Part shown: piece by piece, positions 7,486 through 16,134 of the stretch
How the letters are laid out: the number at the start of each line of letters is the position of its first letter
Position numbering within the stretch: position 1 is the first letter of the stretch
Origin: UMGS1889 sp964540575
GTDB lineage: Bacteria; Bacillota; Clostridia; Oscillospirales; Ruminococcaceae
Length of the DNA stretch: 39,510 bases
Direction of reading: 5' to 3'
Assembly: GCA_964540575.1 (NCBI GenBank)
Contig: CAZINI010000027.1
Span: 1-39,510, forward strand
The notes under the pieces: generated by a model
Seen by the model: only the letters and a program-made list of their open reading frames with translations
Told to the model about the DNA's origin: nothing
The model's database searches: none
Translations under genes and position numbers: made by a program

Positions 7486-8427
7486 TTGTCGGAAATAATT
7501 GATTTACGGTCATATCCCGTAAAAGATGTGCTGGATTTGCTTCTGGCAGATAAGACCACACATAAAAATATAATTTTTGCAACCGATGCCTATGCTTCTC
7601 TTGGGGAGGAATTCGGAGATGACCGTCAGATAACTCCTTTGCTGCTGTTAGGTGTTGACAGATGTGTTATTCAGCCGAGAATTGCAAAAGCAATTTCGGA
7701 ACAGCAAGACAGAACACGAAAAAAAGCTGAGGTTTTCACTCCCTCTTGGATATGCAATAAAATGATCAACTATTTTGATTTTGAATGGTTCGGCAGGACA
7801 GGTGTTTTCAATACCGAAGACGGCAAAAGCTGGACTGTCAATGAAGCTCCCGTTGAATTTGATGAAAAAAAGAATTGGCAGAAATATGTTGATTCAAGAC
7901 GGCTTGAAATAACCTGCGGAGAAGCTCCTTATATAGTTTCAAGGTATGATGCTTCAACGGGTGAGAGCATTGAAATAAAAAAACGCATAGGTATTCTTGA
8001 CAGAAAGCTTCGCATTGTGGGAGAAAATACCGACAATGAAAAAGACTGGCTGAAATGGGTCAAACGTGCATTTCAGAGCGTTTACGGCTATGAATATCAG
8101 GGAGATAATCTGCTCATAGCAAGAATAAATCTTCTTGCAACATTCACCGAATATCTTGAAAAACGCTGGCACAGACCGGCAACTTTGAACGAGCTGAAAA
8201 CAATTGCCAACATAATCAGCTGGAATTTCTGGCAGATGGACGGGCTTACGGGAACTGTTCCCATCGGCGTTCCGAGAAATTCTATGAAGCAGATGTCGCT
8301 GTTTGATACGGGTTTTGATGAACAGGACGTTCCGCAAAGGAAAGAATGTGTTATTTATAACTGGCGAAACAGCCGTGAAAGAGCTATTACATATAACAGT
8401 ATGAAGCGAAAGGACGATGAATTATGA
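7486..8427 (+). CDS. N-terminal half of a split Eco57I-like adenine DNA methyltransferase (motifs X and I)
   Basis: 313 residues from a TTG start at 7486, which has the strong site AAGGGGTGA 5 bases upstream. The in-frame ATG at 7432 is only about 10 bases past the expected transcription start and has no ribosome site. The protein carries a motif X-like VFTPSWICNKM (about 83-93) and a motif I-like RRLEITCGEAPYIVSRYD (about 138-155), where SAM would bind, then QGDNLLIARINLL and a conserved NIISWNFWQMDGL. It ends before the catalytic NPPY motif, which begins the next gene; the two overlap by ATGA. The pair should form one methyltransferase protecting host DNA in a restriction system. Confidence 0.8.
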   Translation: MSEIIDLRSYPVKDVLDLLLADKTTHKNIIFATDAYASLGEEFGDDRQITPLLLLGVDRCVIQPRIAKAISEQQDRTRKKAEVFTPSWICNKMINYFDFEWFGRTGVFNTEDGKSWTVNEAPVEFDEKKNWQKYVDSRRLEITCGEAPYIVSRYDASTGESIEIKKRIGILDRKLRIVGENTDNEKDWLKWVKRAFQSVYGYEYQGDNLLIARINLLATFTEYLEKRWHRPATLNELKTIANIISWNFWQMDGLTGTVPIGVPRNSMKQMSLFDTGFDEQDVPQRKECVIYNWRNSRERAITYNSMKRKDDEL

Positions 8428-9440
8428 GGTTTTATTTAGCTATTGGAAATCCGCCATACCAAGATGATATTAACACCAATAACAGACAACCGCCTGTATA
8501 TAACATTTTTATGGAACAAGCTTTTTTAGTAGCCGATACCGTTGAGATGATTACTCCTGCAAGATTTTTGTTTAATGCCGGACAGACCCCTAAATCGTGG
8601 AATGAAAAAATGCTTAACGATGAACATTTCAAAGTATTGTATTTTGAAAAAGAGGGGGCAAATATTTTTCCCAACACAGATATTAAAGGCGGAGTATCAA
8701 TCACAATAAGAGATGTTACAAAGAATTATGGAAAAATAGGCATATTTACCACTGATGACACGCTTAATTCTATAATAGCAAAGGTTTCGGCGTTAAGTGA
8801 ACACGATTTATCCGAAATTGCTTTCCCTAAAAGTAATTATGGATTTACTGAACAATTGTATATTGACTTTCCCGAATATAAATCACGATTAACGAGAGGA
8901 AATGAATACATAATTGATGCTAATATATTCAAAAAAATTCCTGAAATTTTTTCGCCTTCCTCTGCTGAAAGCAGTATAAAGGTACACGGACGGGAAAACA
9001 ACGAAAGAATATATAAATTTATAAAGAAAGAATACATAAAGCAATCAGTTGGATTGGATAAGTTTAAGGTGTTTGTTACAGGAGCAAATGGAGCAGGTAA
9101 ATTTGGTGAAACGCTTAGTAATCCTTTTGTTGCTGCTCCGAATGAGATTCATACACAAACATATATGAGCTTTGGCTGTTTCACAACGGAATATGAAGCC
9201 AATTCTTGCTTGTTATACATAAAAACAAAATTTGCAAGATGTATGTTAGCTGTGTTAAAAGTAACTCAAAACAATCCAAGAGATACCTGGTCGAAAATTC
9301 CCCTCCAAGATTTCACAAACAATTCCGATATAGACTGGAGCAAATCTATCCTCGAAATAGACAAGCAGCTATACAAAAAATACGGCCTTTCCGATGAAGA
9401 GATAAACTTTATCGAAACCAACGTAAAGCCAATGGAATAA
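8424..9440 (+). CDS. C-terminal half of a split Eco57I-like DNA methyltransferase (NPPY catalytic motif and target recognition)
   Basis: A 338-residue protein that starts MRFYLAIGNPPYQ, so the catalytic motif IV (NPPY) of gamma-class adenine methyltransferases sits at residues 9-12. The rest reads as the remaining catalytic fold (EMITPARFLF, about 41-50) and a C-terminal DNA-recognition region resembling type IIG/ISP enzymes. There is no SAM-binding motif I; that lies in the upstream gene. The two genes overlap by 4 bases, and an AAAGGA site lies 9 bases before this ATG, which favours coupled translation. A single-base frameshift in a once-single gene is the alternative, since joining the frames gives an uninterrupted family-like sequence. 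Confidence 0.8.
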   Translation: MRFYLAIGNPPYQDDINTNNRQPPVYNIFMEQAFLVADTVEMITPARFLFNAGQTPKSWNEKMLNDEHFKVLYFEKEGANIFPNTDIKGGVSITIRDVTKNYGKIGIFTTDDTLNSIIAKVSALSEHDLSEIAFPKSNYGFTEQLYIDFPEYKSRLTRGNEYIIDANIFKKIPEIFSPSSAESSIKVHGRENNERIYKFIKKEYIKQSVGLDKFKVFVTGANGAGKFGETLSNPFVAAPNEIHTQTYMSFGCFTTEYEANSCLLYIKTKFARCMLAVLKVTQNNPRDTWSKIPLQDFTNNSDIDWSKSILEIDKQLYKKYGLSDEEINFIETNVKPME

Positions 9441-9464
9441 ATATATTATTGAGGAGATGTCTAT

Positions 9465-12400
9465 ATGAAAGCAGTTCGGATAAACACCACGCAAAGAGTT
9501 ACCCCGATGATATATGCCTACACAACTCCCGAAATACAAAGGCACAACGGCTGGACAAAGATCGGTTATACCGAGAAAAAAGTTGAAGACCGCATCAGAG
9601 AACAGACGCATACCGCCGATGTTGTATGGAATCTCGAATGGAAAGGCAATGCTCTTTTTGATGACGGTTCATACGAAAGATTTACGGACAAGGATTTTCA
9701 CGCATATCTGAGAAAACAGGGTGTTGAGCAGGAACAGGGCAAAAATAACGAGTGGTTTCATATCACAGGCAGCGAGTCGAGAACACGTTTTTATGATTTC
9801 AAATCCGACCACGGAATTTTATCTGCACTTAATACGACAGTACCTTATAATCTCCGCAAAGAGCAGGAAAAAGCGGTCATTGCTGCTTTATCATACTCCG
9901 AATCCACCGAAAACGGAGAATTTCTCTGGAATGCAAAGCCCCGTTTTGGCAAGACACTTTCCGTTTATGATCTCTGCAAGAAAATAAATGCAGAGCGGGT
10001 GCTTATTGTAACAAACCGCCCTGCTATTGCAAATTCATGGTATTCCGACTATGTGCATTTTCTGGGCGATGAATCGGGATATAAGTTTGTCAGCAGCACG
10101 GATTCGCTCAAAGAAAAACCTTATGTTATCGGCAGAGATGAATTTATAGACCTTTGCATAAATGATGATACGGAGTATAAAATAATTGAATTTGTCAGCC
10201 TACAGGATATGAAAGGCTCGGTATATTTCGGAGGACAGTATGACAAATTAAGCGAGGTCAGCGGCACCGAATGGGATATTCTTGTTATTGACGAAGCCCA
10301 CGAGGGTGTTGATACATACAAGACAGACGTTGCTTTCGATCACATTAAAAGAAAATTCACTCTCCATCTTTCGGGAACTCCATTCAAGGCTCTTGCAAAT
10401 GATAAGTTCGGTGCAGATGCTATTTTCAACTGGACTTATGCCGATGAGCAGGAGGCAAAACGTAATTGGGAGGACGAAAATCCCGGGGAAGATAATCCAT
10501 ACGGAACGCTGCCGCAGCTTAATCTCTTAACATATCAGATGTCGGAGATAATCAAGGACGAGATCAAACAGGGCGTTGAGATCAACGGCGAAACAGAAGA
10601 ATATGCTTTTGATCTGAATGAATTTTTTGAAACCAATAACGGCAAATTCGTACACGATGAATCGGTCAATAAATTCCTTGACGCACTTACAACGCAGACA
10701 AAATTTCCGTTTTCCACAGAGGAATTAAGGCAGGAGCTTAAACACACATTCTGGCTGTTAAATCGTGTTGACAGTGCAAAGGCTCTTGCGGACAAGCTGA
10801 AAAATCATCCTGTTTTCGGTCAGTATGAGATAATTCTTGCAGCAGGTGACGGAAAGCTCGACGATAACGAAGCGACACAGAAATCATTTGACAAGGTAAC
10901 TGCTGCTATAAAAGAACACGATAAAACAATAACACTTTCCGTAGGTCAGCTTACAACGGGAATTACCATTCCCGAATGGACAGCCGTTTTAATGCTCAGC
11001 AACATAAAAAGTCCCGCACTTTATATGCAGGCTGCATTCAGGGCACAGAATCCTTGTTTGTTCAATGAAAACGGTGTGTTCCGCCGAAAAGAAAATGCTT
11101 ATGTTTTTGACTTCGATCCTGCCCGCACGCTTATCATATACGAGCAGTTTGCCAATGACCTTTCAAAAAATACCGCAAACGGCAATGGGGATAGTAATAC
11201 ACGAAAAGAAAATGTAAAGAATCTGCTTAACTTTTTCCCTGTTCTCGGTGAGGACGATGAGGGTGAAATGGTTGAACTTGATGCCGAAAAAGTCCTGTCC
11301 ATTCCACGAAAAATAAAGTCGCAGGAGGTTGTCCGCCGTGGATTTATGAGTGATTTTCTTTTTCAGAATATTGCAAATGTATTCCACGCTCCCAAAGAGG
11401 TAATTGATATTATATCAAGCTTTTCACCCGTTGAAGAACCTAAAGCACAGCAGAAATCTATTCCCGTTACTCCCGATACAGCCGAAGAGCTTTCCATTGA
11501 TGAAAACGGCGAGGTATCGCTTGACGAGGGATATGTTATCGGTAAAACTGCAGATGTGTTTGGTGCCAAAATATACGAAAGCATTTCAACAGATGTGACA
11601 GAAAAGGTTGAGCAGGCTGTTGATAAGGTCAGGGAAACGCCCTCCGAATCGTCTGACAATACTTTTGTGGAGCGGCTAAAAAAAGATATTAAGGAAAAGA
11701 CTGTTGCTCCCATAATATCCACAGTCAAGAACAGTTATGGCTCGGATATAAAGAGATCAGATGAAAAGGAAATCGAACGCAGGCTCGGTTCCGAGTCCGA
11801 TGTGCTTGTAAACAAGGCTGTTGCAAACTTCAATATTGCAAAAAACACAACCGAGCAGGAGCGTCAGAAAGCACTTGAACAGCGTATCGAAACGAAAAAA
11901 ACGGTTGAAGAAATAAACCACGAATTTGATGCTATTCAGGAGGAAAACGCTCAGAAATTTCAGGCTGAGCTTACGGAAACCATCACCGAATTTATTGCCA
12001 ATGCATCGCAGCAGGCTGTTGAAACGGTAGAAACAAAAATCAAGAGCCGTGAGAAAGATACTGTCGAAGATTCTATAAGAGATCATCTCAGAGGTTTTTC
12101 ACGGACTATCCCGTCATTCCTTATGGCATACGGCGATGATACAGTTACTCTTGAAACCTTTGATAAGGTCATTCCCGACAATGTCTTTTTAGAAGTCACA
12201 AGCATTACTCTTGAACAGTTCCGTTTTCTCCGTGACGGCGGCGATTATACAGACGAGGAAACAGGGGAATTAAGGCATTTTAACGGAAATCTCTTTGAAC
12301 CGACGGTATTCAATGATTCGGTAAAGGAATTTCTCAGATTAAAGGCTGCCCTTGCGGACTATTTTGACGAGAGCAGCACAGAGGATATTTTCGACTATAT

Positions 12401-12806
12401 CCCGCCGCAGAAAACCAATCAGATATATACTCCGAAAAATGTTGTCTTAAAAATGGTTGATTTGCTTGAAGAAGAAAATCCGGGCTGCTTTGATGATCCC
12501 GACAAGACCTTTATTGATCTGTATATGAAATCCGGTTTATATATTGCGGAAATAGTTAAGCGGCTGTATCGCAGCGAGGCTATGAAAACGGCATTTACCG
12601 ATGATACCGAAAGGCTCAGGCATATCTTTGAGTGTCAGGTTTTCGGGCTGGCTCCTACCGAAATTATTTTTAAGATTGCAACAAATTTCATTCTGGGATT
12701 TGATTCAGAAAACAAGATAACGAAGAATAATTTCCGACAGATCGATGCACTTATTTATGCCAAAGAGGGGACACTTAGCAGAAAGCTTGATGAAGTGTTC
12801 GGGTAA
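9465..12806 (+). CDS. GIY-YIG-like domain / SF2 helicase / degenerate methyltransferase fusion (restriction subunit)
   Basis: A 1113-residue protein with GGAG 9 bases before the ATG. Residues about 14-110 resemble a GIY-YIG/T5orf172-type nuclease: IYAYTTPEI, then WTKIGYT (30-36), R43 and ENEWFH-like NNEWFH (94-99). Residues about 125-540 are a type I/III-like SF2 helicase with motif I PRFGKT (159-164), DEAH (276-279), SGT (303-305), LTTGITIPEW (496-505) and QAAFRAQNP (522-530). A charged, coiled-coil-like region spans about 740-900. The C-terminus (986-1090) has YTPKNVVLKMVDLL and FIDLYMKSGLYIAEIV, a methyltransferase-like fold with a degraded SAM motif. It should be the translocating and cutting partner of the split methyltransferase. 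Confidence 0.85.
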   Translation: MKAVRINTTQRVTPMIYAYTTPEIQRHNGWTKIGYTEKKVEDRIREQTHTADVVWNLEWKGNALFDDGSYERFTDKDFHAYLRKQGVEQEQGKNNEWFHITGSESRTRFYDFKSDHGILSALNTTVPYNLRKEQEKAVIAALSYSESTENGEFLWNAKPRFGKTLSVYDLCKKINAERVLIVTNRPAIANSWYSDYVHFLGDESGYKFVSSTDSLKEKPYVIGRDEFIDLCINDDTEYKIIEFVSLQDMKGSVYFGGQYDKLSEVSGTEWDILVIDEAHEGVDTYKTDVAFDHIKRKFTLHLSGTPFKALANDKFGADAIFNWTYADEQEAKRNWEDENPGEDNPYGTLPQLNLLTYQMSEIIKDEIKQGVEINGETEEYAFDLNEFFETNNGKFVHDESVNKFLDALTTQTKFPFSTEELRQELKHTFWLLNRVDSAKALADKLKNHPVFGQYEIILAAGDGKLDDNEATQKSFDKVTAAIKEHDKTITLSVGQLTTGITIPEWTAVLMLSNIKSPALYMQAAFRAQNPCLFNENGVFRRKENAYVFDFDPARTLIIYEQFANDLSKNTANGNGDSNTRKENVKNLLNFFPVLGEDDEGEMVELDAEKVLSIPRKIKSQEVVRRGFMSDFLFQNIANVFHAPKEVIDIISSFSPVEEPKAQQKSIPVTPDTAEELSIDENGEVSLDEGYVIGKTADVFGAKIYESISTDVTEKVEQAVDKVRETPSESSDNTFVERLKKDIKEKTVAPIISTVKNSYGSDIKRSDEKEIERRLGSESDVLVNKAVANFNIAKNTTEQERQKALEQRIETKKTVEEINHEFDAIQEENAQKFQAELTETITEFIANASQQAVETVETKIKSREKDTVEDSIRDHLRGFSRTIPSFLMAYGDDTVTLETFDKVIPDNVFLEVTSITLEQFRFLRDGGDYTDEETGELRHFNGNLFEPTVFNDSVKEFLRLKAALADYFDESSTEDIFDYIPPQKTNQIYTPKNVVLKMVDLLEEENPGCFDDPDKTFIDLYMKSGLYIAEIVKRLYRSEAMKTAFTDDTERLRHIFECQVFGLAPTEIIFKIATNFILGFDSENKITKNNFRQIDALIYAKEGTLSRKLDEVFG

Positions 12807-12820
12807 GCGAATATGCAGTT

Positions 12821-12870
12821 AAAACTCCGACAGGACAAAATGTGTTCTGTCGGAGTTTTGTGATTTTTTT
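12821..12870 (+). terminator. Terminator of the restriction-like cassette
   Basis: A 16-pair stem AAAACTCCGACAGGAC/GTTCTGTCGGAGTTTT with one G-U pair, followed by TTTTTTT at 12864-12870. Confidence 0.85.
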
Positions 12871-12911
12871 GATATATATTTTTCAAAGGGAAGATTTTTG
12901 GACATTGGGTG

Positions 12912-12920
12912 TGGTATAAT
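12912..12920 (+). promoter_or_regulatory. Extended -10 promoter of the SIMPL gene
   Basis: TGG-TATAAT (12912-12920) fits an extended -10 element (TGn before TATAAT). No good -35 is visible 17 bases upstream. It lies 66 bases before the SIMPL start. Confidence 0.45.
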
Positions 12921-12985
12921 GTTTATAACGGGAGATATTTACAGCTAACCGTGAAATTTTTTACTGCAGAAAGGAAGTATTTTAA

Positions 12986-13621
12986 ATGGGCGAAATGACT
13001 ATTAAGGGATATGCGGAGAGAACTGTTGACTGCGATGTGGTTCAGTACATACTAAAGTTTATAGGCGAGGGAGAGTCTATTCCCGAGGCGGCAAAAAAGT
13101 CATCGGACGAACTTGAACGTTTCTTGAAAATAATGGAGGAAAACGGGATCGGTTCGGAATTATTTGAGCTTGGAGATAATTCAACATCAAAAAAATATCG
13201 TTCCGAAAATGAAGAAATGCCCTATGAATCCAAAAGGACCATTACTGCAAAAATGCCTTTGAATACGGCTAACGCAGATGCAATAATGCAGTATATCACT
13301 AACTACCGGATAAATGTTGAGTTTACAGACTCTTATTTATATTCGAAAAAATCAGAGCTTCATAAAGAACTTTTGAAAGAAGCAGTTGATGATTCAAGGG
13401 CAAGGGCGGAAATAATAGCATCATGTGCCGGTCAGAAAATAAAGGGAATAAAATGCATTGATACTGATTTGAAAAACATTAAAAAATCCGTAGTTTTAGA
13501 TGATTGCTGTGAATTATTTAGAGGAATGAGCTCCTGTGGAGTTTCAAGGGCACAAAAGCTTTCTGCTCCGACTGTTACGGAAAAAGAAGAGGTTTCAGTT
13601 ATCTGGCTGATAGAGGATTGA
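12986..13621 (+). CDS. SIMPL domain (DUF541) protein
   Basis: A 211-residue protein with an AAAGGAAG site. It starts with the family pattern MTIKGYAERTVDCDVVQYILKF: a beta strand with GxG/A then a Val-rich strand. It continues with a helix (SSDELERFLKIMEENGI), a second strand set and a YLYSKKSELHKELLKEAVDDSRARAEIIA helix, which are all SIMPL features. Most family members are exported; this one has no signal peptide and should be cytoplasmic. The family's role is poorly known. It overlaps the frame of the next gene by a few bases and is probably co-transcribed with it. Confidence 0.8.
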   Translation: MGEMTIKGYAERTVDCDVVQYILKFIGEGESIPEAAKKSSDELERFLKIMEENGIGSELFELGDNSTSKKYRSENEEMPYESKRTITAKMPLNTANADAIMQYITNYRINVEFTDSYLYSKKSELHKELLKEAVDDSRARAEIIASCAGQKIKGIKCIDTDLKNIKKSVVLDDCCELFRGMSSCGVSRAQKLSAPTVTEKEEVSVIWLIED

Positions 13622-13650
13622 CAGCACATTATGTGGAAAGGAAAATCAAA

Positions 13651-14097
13651 ATGTACATAGTAGTAACCGACTGCGGTCATTTCTGGAATCATGAAAATCC
13701 CATACTGAAAAAGTATAAGGAATCGGTCATAGTTGTTTGCCTGAACGGTAAGAAGGTCACAGATGAATACAGGTGCTTTGTCAGTCCGTATTATGGTAAT
13801 ATGATGGGGCAAATGTTTGGTCAGGTTCCGTTTGCTTTTGAGCGAGAAGAGTATAAGGTATTGGAAGAGCATTTCGATGAACTTTATCGTGAATATACAG
13901 GCTGTTCAAATTCAGTTGTTCTTGAAAATCTGCTGAAATTGAAAAAACGTATCCCTCCCGAAAAAATACGGATAAGAGTGCCCTATATCCCAAATTATAA
14001 TACGAATAGAAATGTTGAGAAATCTGTAAAATGGGTACGAAATAATCTTGGCGTCGAGGCAGAGCAGTTCAGATATTTTGTCACCGGAAAAAAATGA
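13651..14097 (+). CDS. Hypothetical protein downstream of SIMPL
   Basis: A 148-residue protein. The ATG at 13651 is preferred because GGAAAGG lies 8 bases upstream; the open frame extends back to 13618 without a ribosome site. The sequence is soluble, with a beta-rich N-terminal half (MYIVVTDCGHFW, then VIVVCLNGKKV), a Met/Gly/Gln-rich loop (GNMMGQMFGQ) and a charged helical C-terminus. I recognise no family. It follows the SIMPL gene by 29 bases with no terminator between, so the two likely form one transcript. Confidence 0.65.
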   Translation: MYIVVTDCGHFWNHENPILKKYKESVIVVCLNGKKVTDEYRCFVSPYYGNMMGQMFGQVPFAFEREEYKVLEEHFDELYREYTGCSNSVVLENLLKLKKRIPPEKIRIRVPYIPNYNTNRNVEKSVKWVRNNLGVEAEQFRYFVTGKK

Positions 14098-14124
14098 GTA
14101 AAAAGAAAGATGCTCCGGCGGAAC

Positions 14125-14206
14125 GGGTATGAAAAATAAAATGTGTAAATGAATTTCTCACAATAATTTTGACTATACAAAATTGCAGCCAAACAAGGCA
14201 ACGCTG
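14125..14206. repeat. 82-bp repeat, copy 2
   Basis: Ungapped match to 6369-6450. After it comes the perfect hairpin CATGGAATG-CTG-CATTCCATG (14255-14275), then a short frame (about 14284-14440) that reads like a broken coding remnant with no recognisable family. Confidence 0.6.
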
Positions 14207-14451
14207 AGGAGCGACCCGACGCAGGCTGCGGAATAAAACGGTGAAGAACAGCAGCATGGAATGCTGCATTCCATGCCATTTATTATGCAACTCTGCATAA
14301 ATCTGAGATTGGCGAAGAAAAGTTTGACGAGGCTCTTCGTGCTTTGATATTATGGTATTGTAATACAGTTCATTTAAACAGTCCGACAATCAGTAGGACT
14401 AAAAACAAGTTTTATTTTGACTGTTTATACAATATCGGTTATATAGCAATA

Positions 14452-14574
14452 ATACTAAACACCCATTAATCACGGAAATCTCTCGGCGTAAAAAACCATA
14501 TACGCAAAACTCTTTTCAACAGTTTACGCTTGTTACGCCGATGTCTTCTCCGTGATTTAAATGGTGTTTAGTAT
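14452..14574. repeat. 123-bp palindromic MITE-like element with TACTAAACACC ends
   Basis: The left end ATACTAAACACCCATTAATC and the reverse complement of the right end ATACTAAACACCATTTAAATC match over roughly 40 bp, both running into CACGGA and later TCGGCGTAA. The element codes for nothing and would fold into one long hairpin. Related ends are at 31301-31390, 23735 and 5394. It sits 57 bp upstream of the TetR promoter. Confidence 0.75.
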
Positions 14575-14630
14575 AAAGAAATACCGATAAAGAAGTTCTA
14601 TCAATGCCGAGCAACACATTTTGCACCCCC

Positions 14631-14685
14631 TTGACAAATCGAAAAAAGTGTTGTATAATAACAAATGTTATATAACAATCGTTAT
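14631..14685 (+). promoter_or_regulatory. Promoter and tandem operators of the TetR-CPBP operon
   Basis: TTGACA (14631-14636), 17 bases, TATAAT (14654-14659). Two abutting palindromes follow: ATAACA-AA-TGTTAT (14658-14671) and ATAAC-AATC-GTTAT (14672-14685). They cover the transcription start and end just before the AAAGGAG site. The expected ligand is the TetR protein encoded first in the operon, giving autorepression. Confidence 0.75.
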
Positions 14686-14700
14686 AAAGGAGTCAAAATA

Positions 14701-15273
14701 ATGCCGCCAAAAGCTAAGATCACTAAAGAAATGATCGTGAACGCCGCCTTTGAAATTGCCCGAACAGACGGTGCAGAAAGCATCAGCGTTCGTACTGTCG
14801 CAAAAAAGCTGGGCTGCTCCACACAGCCTGTAATGTACTGCTTTTCAACGATCGGAGAGATAAAAAAAGCCGCCTATTCGGCAGCGGATAAATTTCATTC
14901 GGAGTATATCACCAATATTTCGGAGGATTCGGGGAATCCCGTGCTTGACATAGGGCTGAATTATATACGATTTGCCGCCGAGGAAAAACCGCTGTTTCGG
15001 TTTCTGTTTCAGTCGGACGGTTTTGCGAAAAATAATCTAACGGATCTGATAAACACCGAGGAGCTTTCTCCCATTTTGGAAATTCTCAGCCAAGCCGTCG
15101 GCGTTTCCCGTGAAAAGGCAAAGGAAATTTTTCTGTCTGTTTTCCTGACCGTCCACGGCTATGCAAGTATGCTGGCAAACAATTCAATGGAGTATGACGA
15201 ACCCGCAATTGCCCGTCAGCTTGAAAAGGCTATGGCAGGAGCAATATATTCATCAACGGAGGAACAAAAATGA
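14701..15273 (+). CDS. TetR-family transcriptional regulator
   Basis: A 190-residue protein from the ATG at 14701, with AAAGGAG 8 bases upstream. Residues about 6-52 are a TetR helix-turn-helix (KEMIVNAAFEIARTDGAESISVRTVAKKLG, then CSTQPVMYCFSTIGEIKKA). The remaining helical domain would bind a ligand (TetR_C-like, seen with WHG/AcrR-type proteins in Firmicutes). It overlaps the CPBP gene by ATGA, so the two are translationally coupled. Two palindromes at its promoter suggest that it controls its own operon. Confidence 0.9.
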   Translation: MPPKAKITKEMIVNAAFEIARTDGAESISVRTVAKKLGCSTQPVMYCFSTIGEIKKAAYSAADKFHSEYITNISEDSGNPVLDIGLNYIRFAAEEKPLFRFLFQSDGFAKNNLTDLINTEELSPILEILSQAVGVSREKAKEIFLSVFLTVHGYASMLANNSMEYDEPAIARQLEKAMAGAIYSSTEEQK

Positions 15274-15989
15274 AAAAGCTTTACGAAAAGAACGAACTGA
15301 CATTTTCCATTATCTGCATTGTCGCCTATGTGGTACTTATGAGCGTTGCTGACAATATTTCGGCAACAGTCGGAATTGTGAAGCTGATAACTGCCCCGTT
15401 CTCTATCGTATTTTCTGTATTCCTTTTCGAATGGACGAGGAAAAACGGACTTCTTGAAAAATACGGACTTTGCGGACTAAAGGCAAGTGCAGGAAAATTT
15501 CTCTTTTTTATCCCGCTGATAATACTGTCCTCCACTAACCTCTGGCGGGGCATTACGATGAACTATTCCGTTTTGGAATCCGTTCTTTATGTGATAAGTA
15601 TGCTGTGTGCAGGCTTTCTGGAAGAGCTTATTTTCCGAGGATTTCTGTTTAAATCACTATGCAGGGACAATGTTAAAAAAGCGATCGTTATCACCGGTCT
15701 GACCTTCGGAATTGGACATATCGTTAATCTGCTGAACGGTGCAGAACTGCTGTCAACGCTTTTGCAGATGTGCTACGCAGTTGCCATGGGACTTCTGTTT
15801 ACAATAATTTTCTATAAATCGAAAAGCATTATCCCATGCATAATTTCTCACAGCGTTATAAACTCTCTGAGCACATTCGGTGCTGAATCTTCGGACATCT
15901 TCAATATCACAGTTGCGGCGATAATGACGGTGGTTTCCCTTGCATATGCCGCTGTTATCATAAAAATGAATCCCGAAGAGAATACATAA
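15270..15989 (+). CDS. CPBP-family intramembrane metalloprotease
   Basis: A 239-residue, roughly seven-helix membrane protein. It shows all CPBP (Abi/Rce1) motifs: EELIFRG (118-124) with the EExxxR signature, FGIGH (147-150, here GIGHIVNL) and a C-terminal HSVINS. These residues bind zinc and cut peptides within the membrane. Bacterial members act in peptide maturation, bacteriocin self-immunity or signalling. Because it is coupled to a TetR regulator, it is probably induced by a small molecule or peptide stress. An alternative is a non-proteolytic immunity role; the catalytic residues are intact. Confidence 0.88.
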   Translation: MKKLYEKNELTFSIICIVAYVVLMSVADNISATVGIVKLITAPFSIVFSVFLFEWTRKNGLLEKYGLCGLKASAGKFLFFIPLIILSSTNLWRGITMNYSVLESVLYVISMLCAGFLEELIFRGFLFKSLCRDNVKKAIVITGLTFGIGHIVNLLNGAELLSTLLQMCYAVAMGLLFTIIFYKSKSIIPCIISHSVINSLSTFGAESSDIFNITVAAIMTVVSLAYAAVIIKMNPEENT

Positions 15990-16017
15990 AAATAACGGGT
16001 ATTCCTCTATCACAAAA

Positions 16018-16119
16018 GGGAAAAATGAAGAGGTTGATTATTCCAAAATAATTCAGCAAGCCTTGAAATTACTGCCGGAGCAGAACAAAAGGAAAAGCAT
16101 ATTAGTTCCCAAAATATAA
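16018..16119 (+). pseudogene. Short coding remnant between the CPBP and HTH genes
   Basis: An open stretch reading KNEEVDYSKIIQQALKLL then PEQNKRKSILVPKI and a stop. It has no start or ribosome site and looks like the tail of a lost gene. I recognise no family. Confidence 0.2.
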
Positions 16120-16134
16120 AGTCTATCACCGCTC

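Noticed and set aside
14284..14440. Frame reading like YATLHKSEIGEEKFDEALRA
   Set aside because: No start, no ribosome site, no family; may be a coding remnant next to the 82-bp repeat but cannot be assigned.
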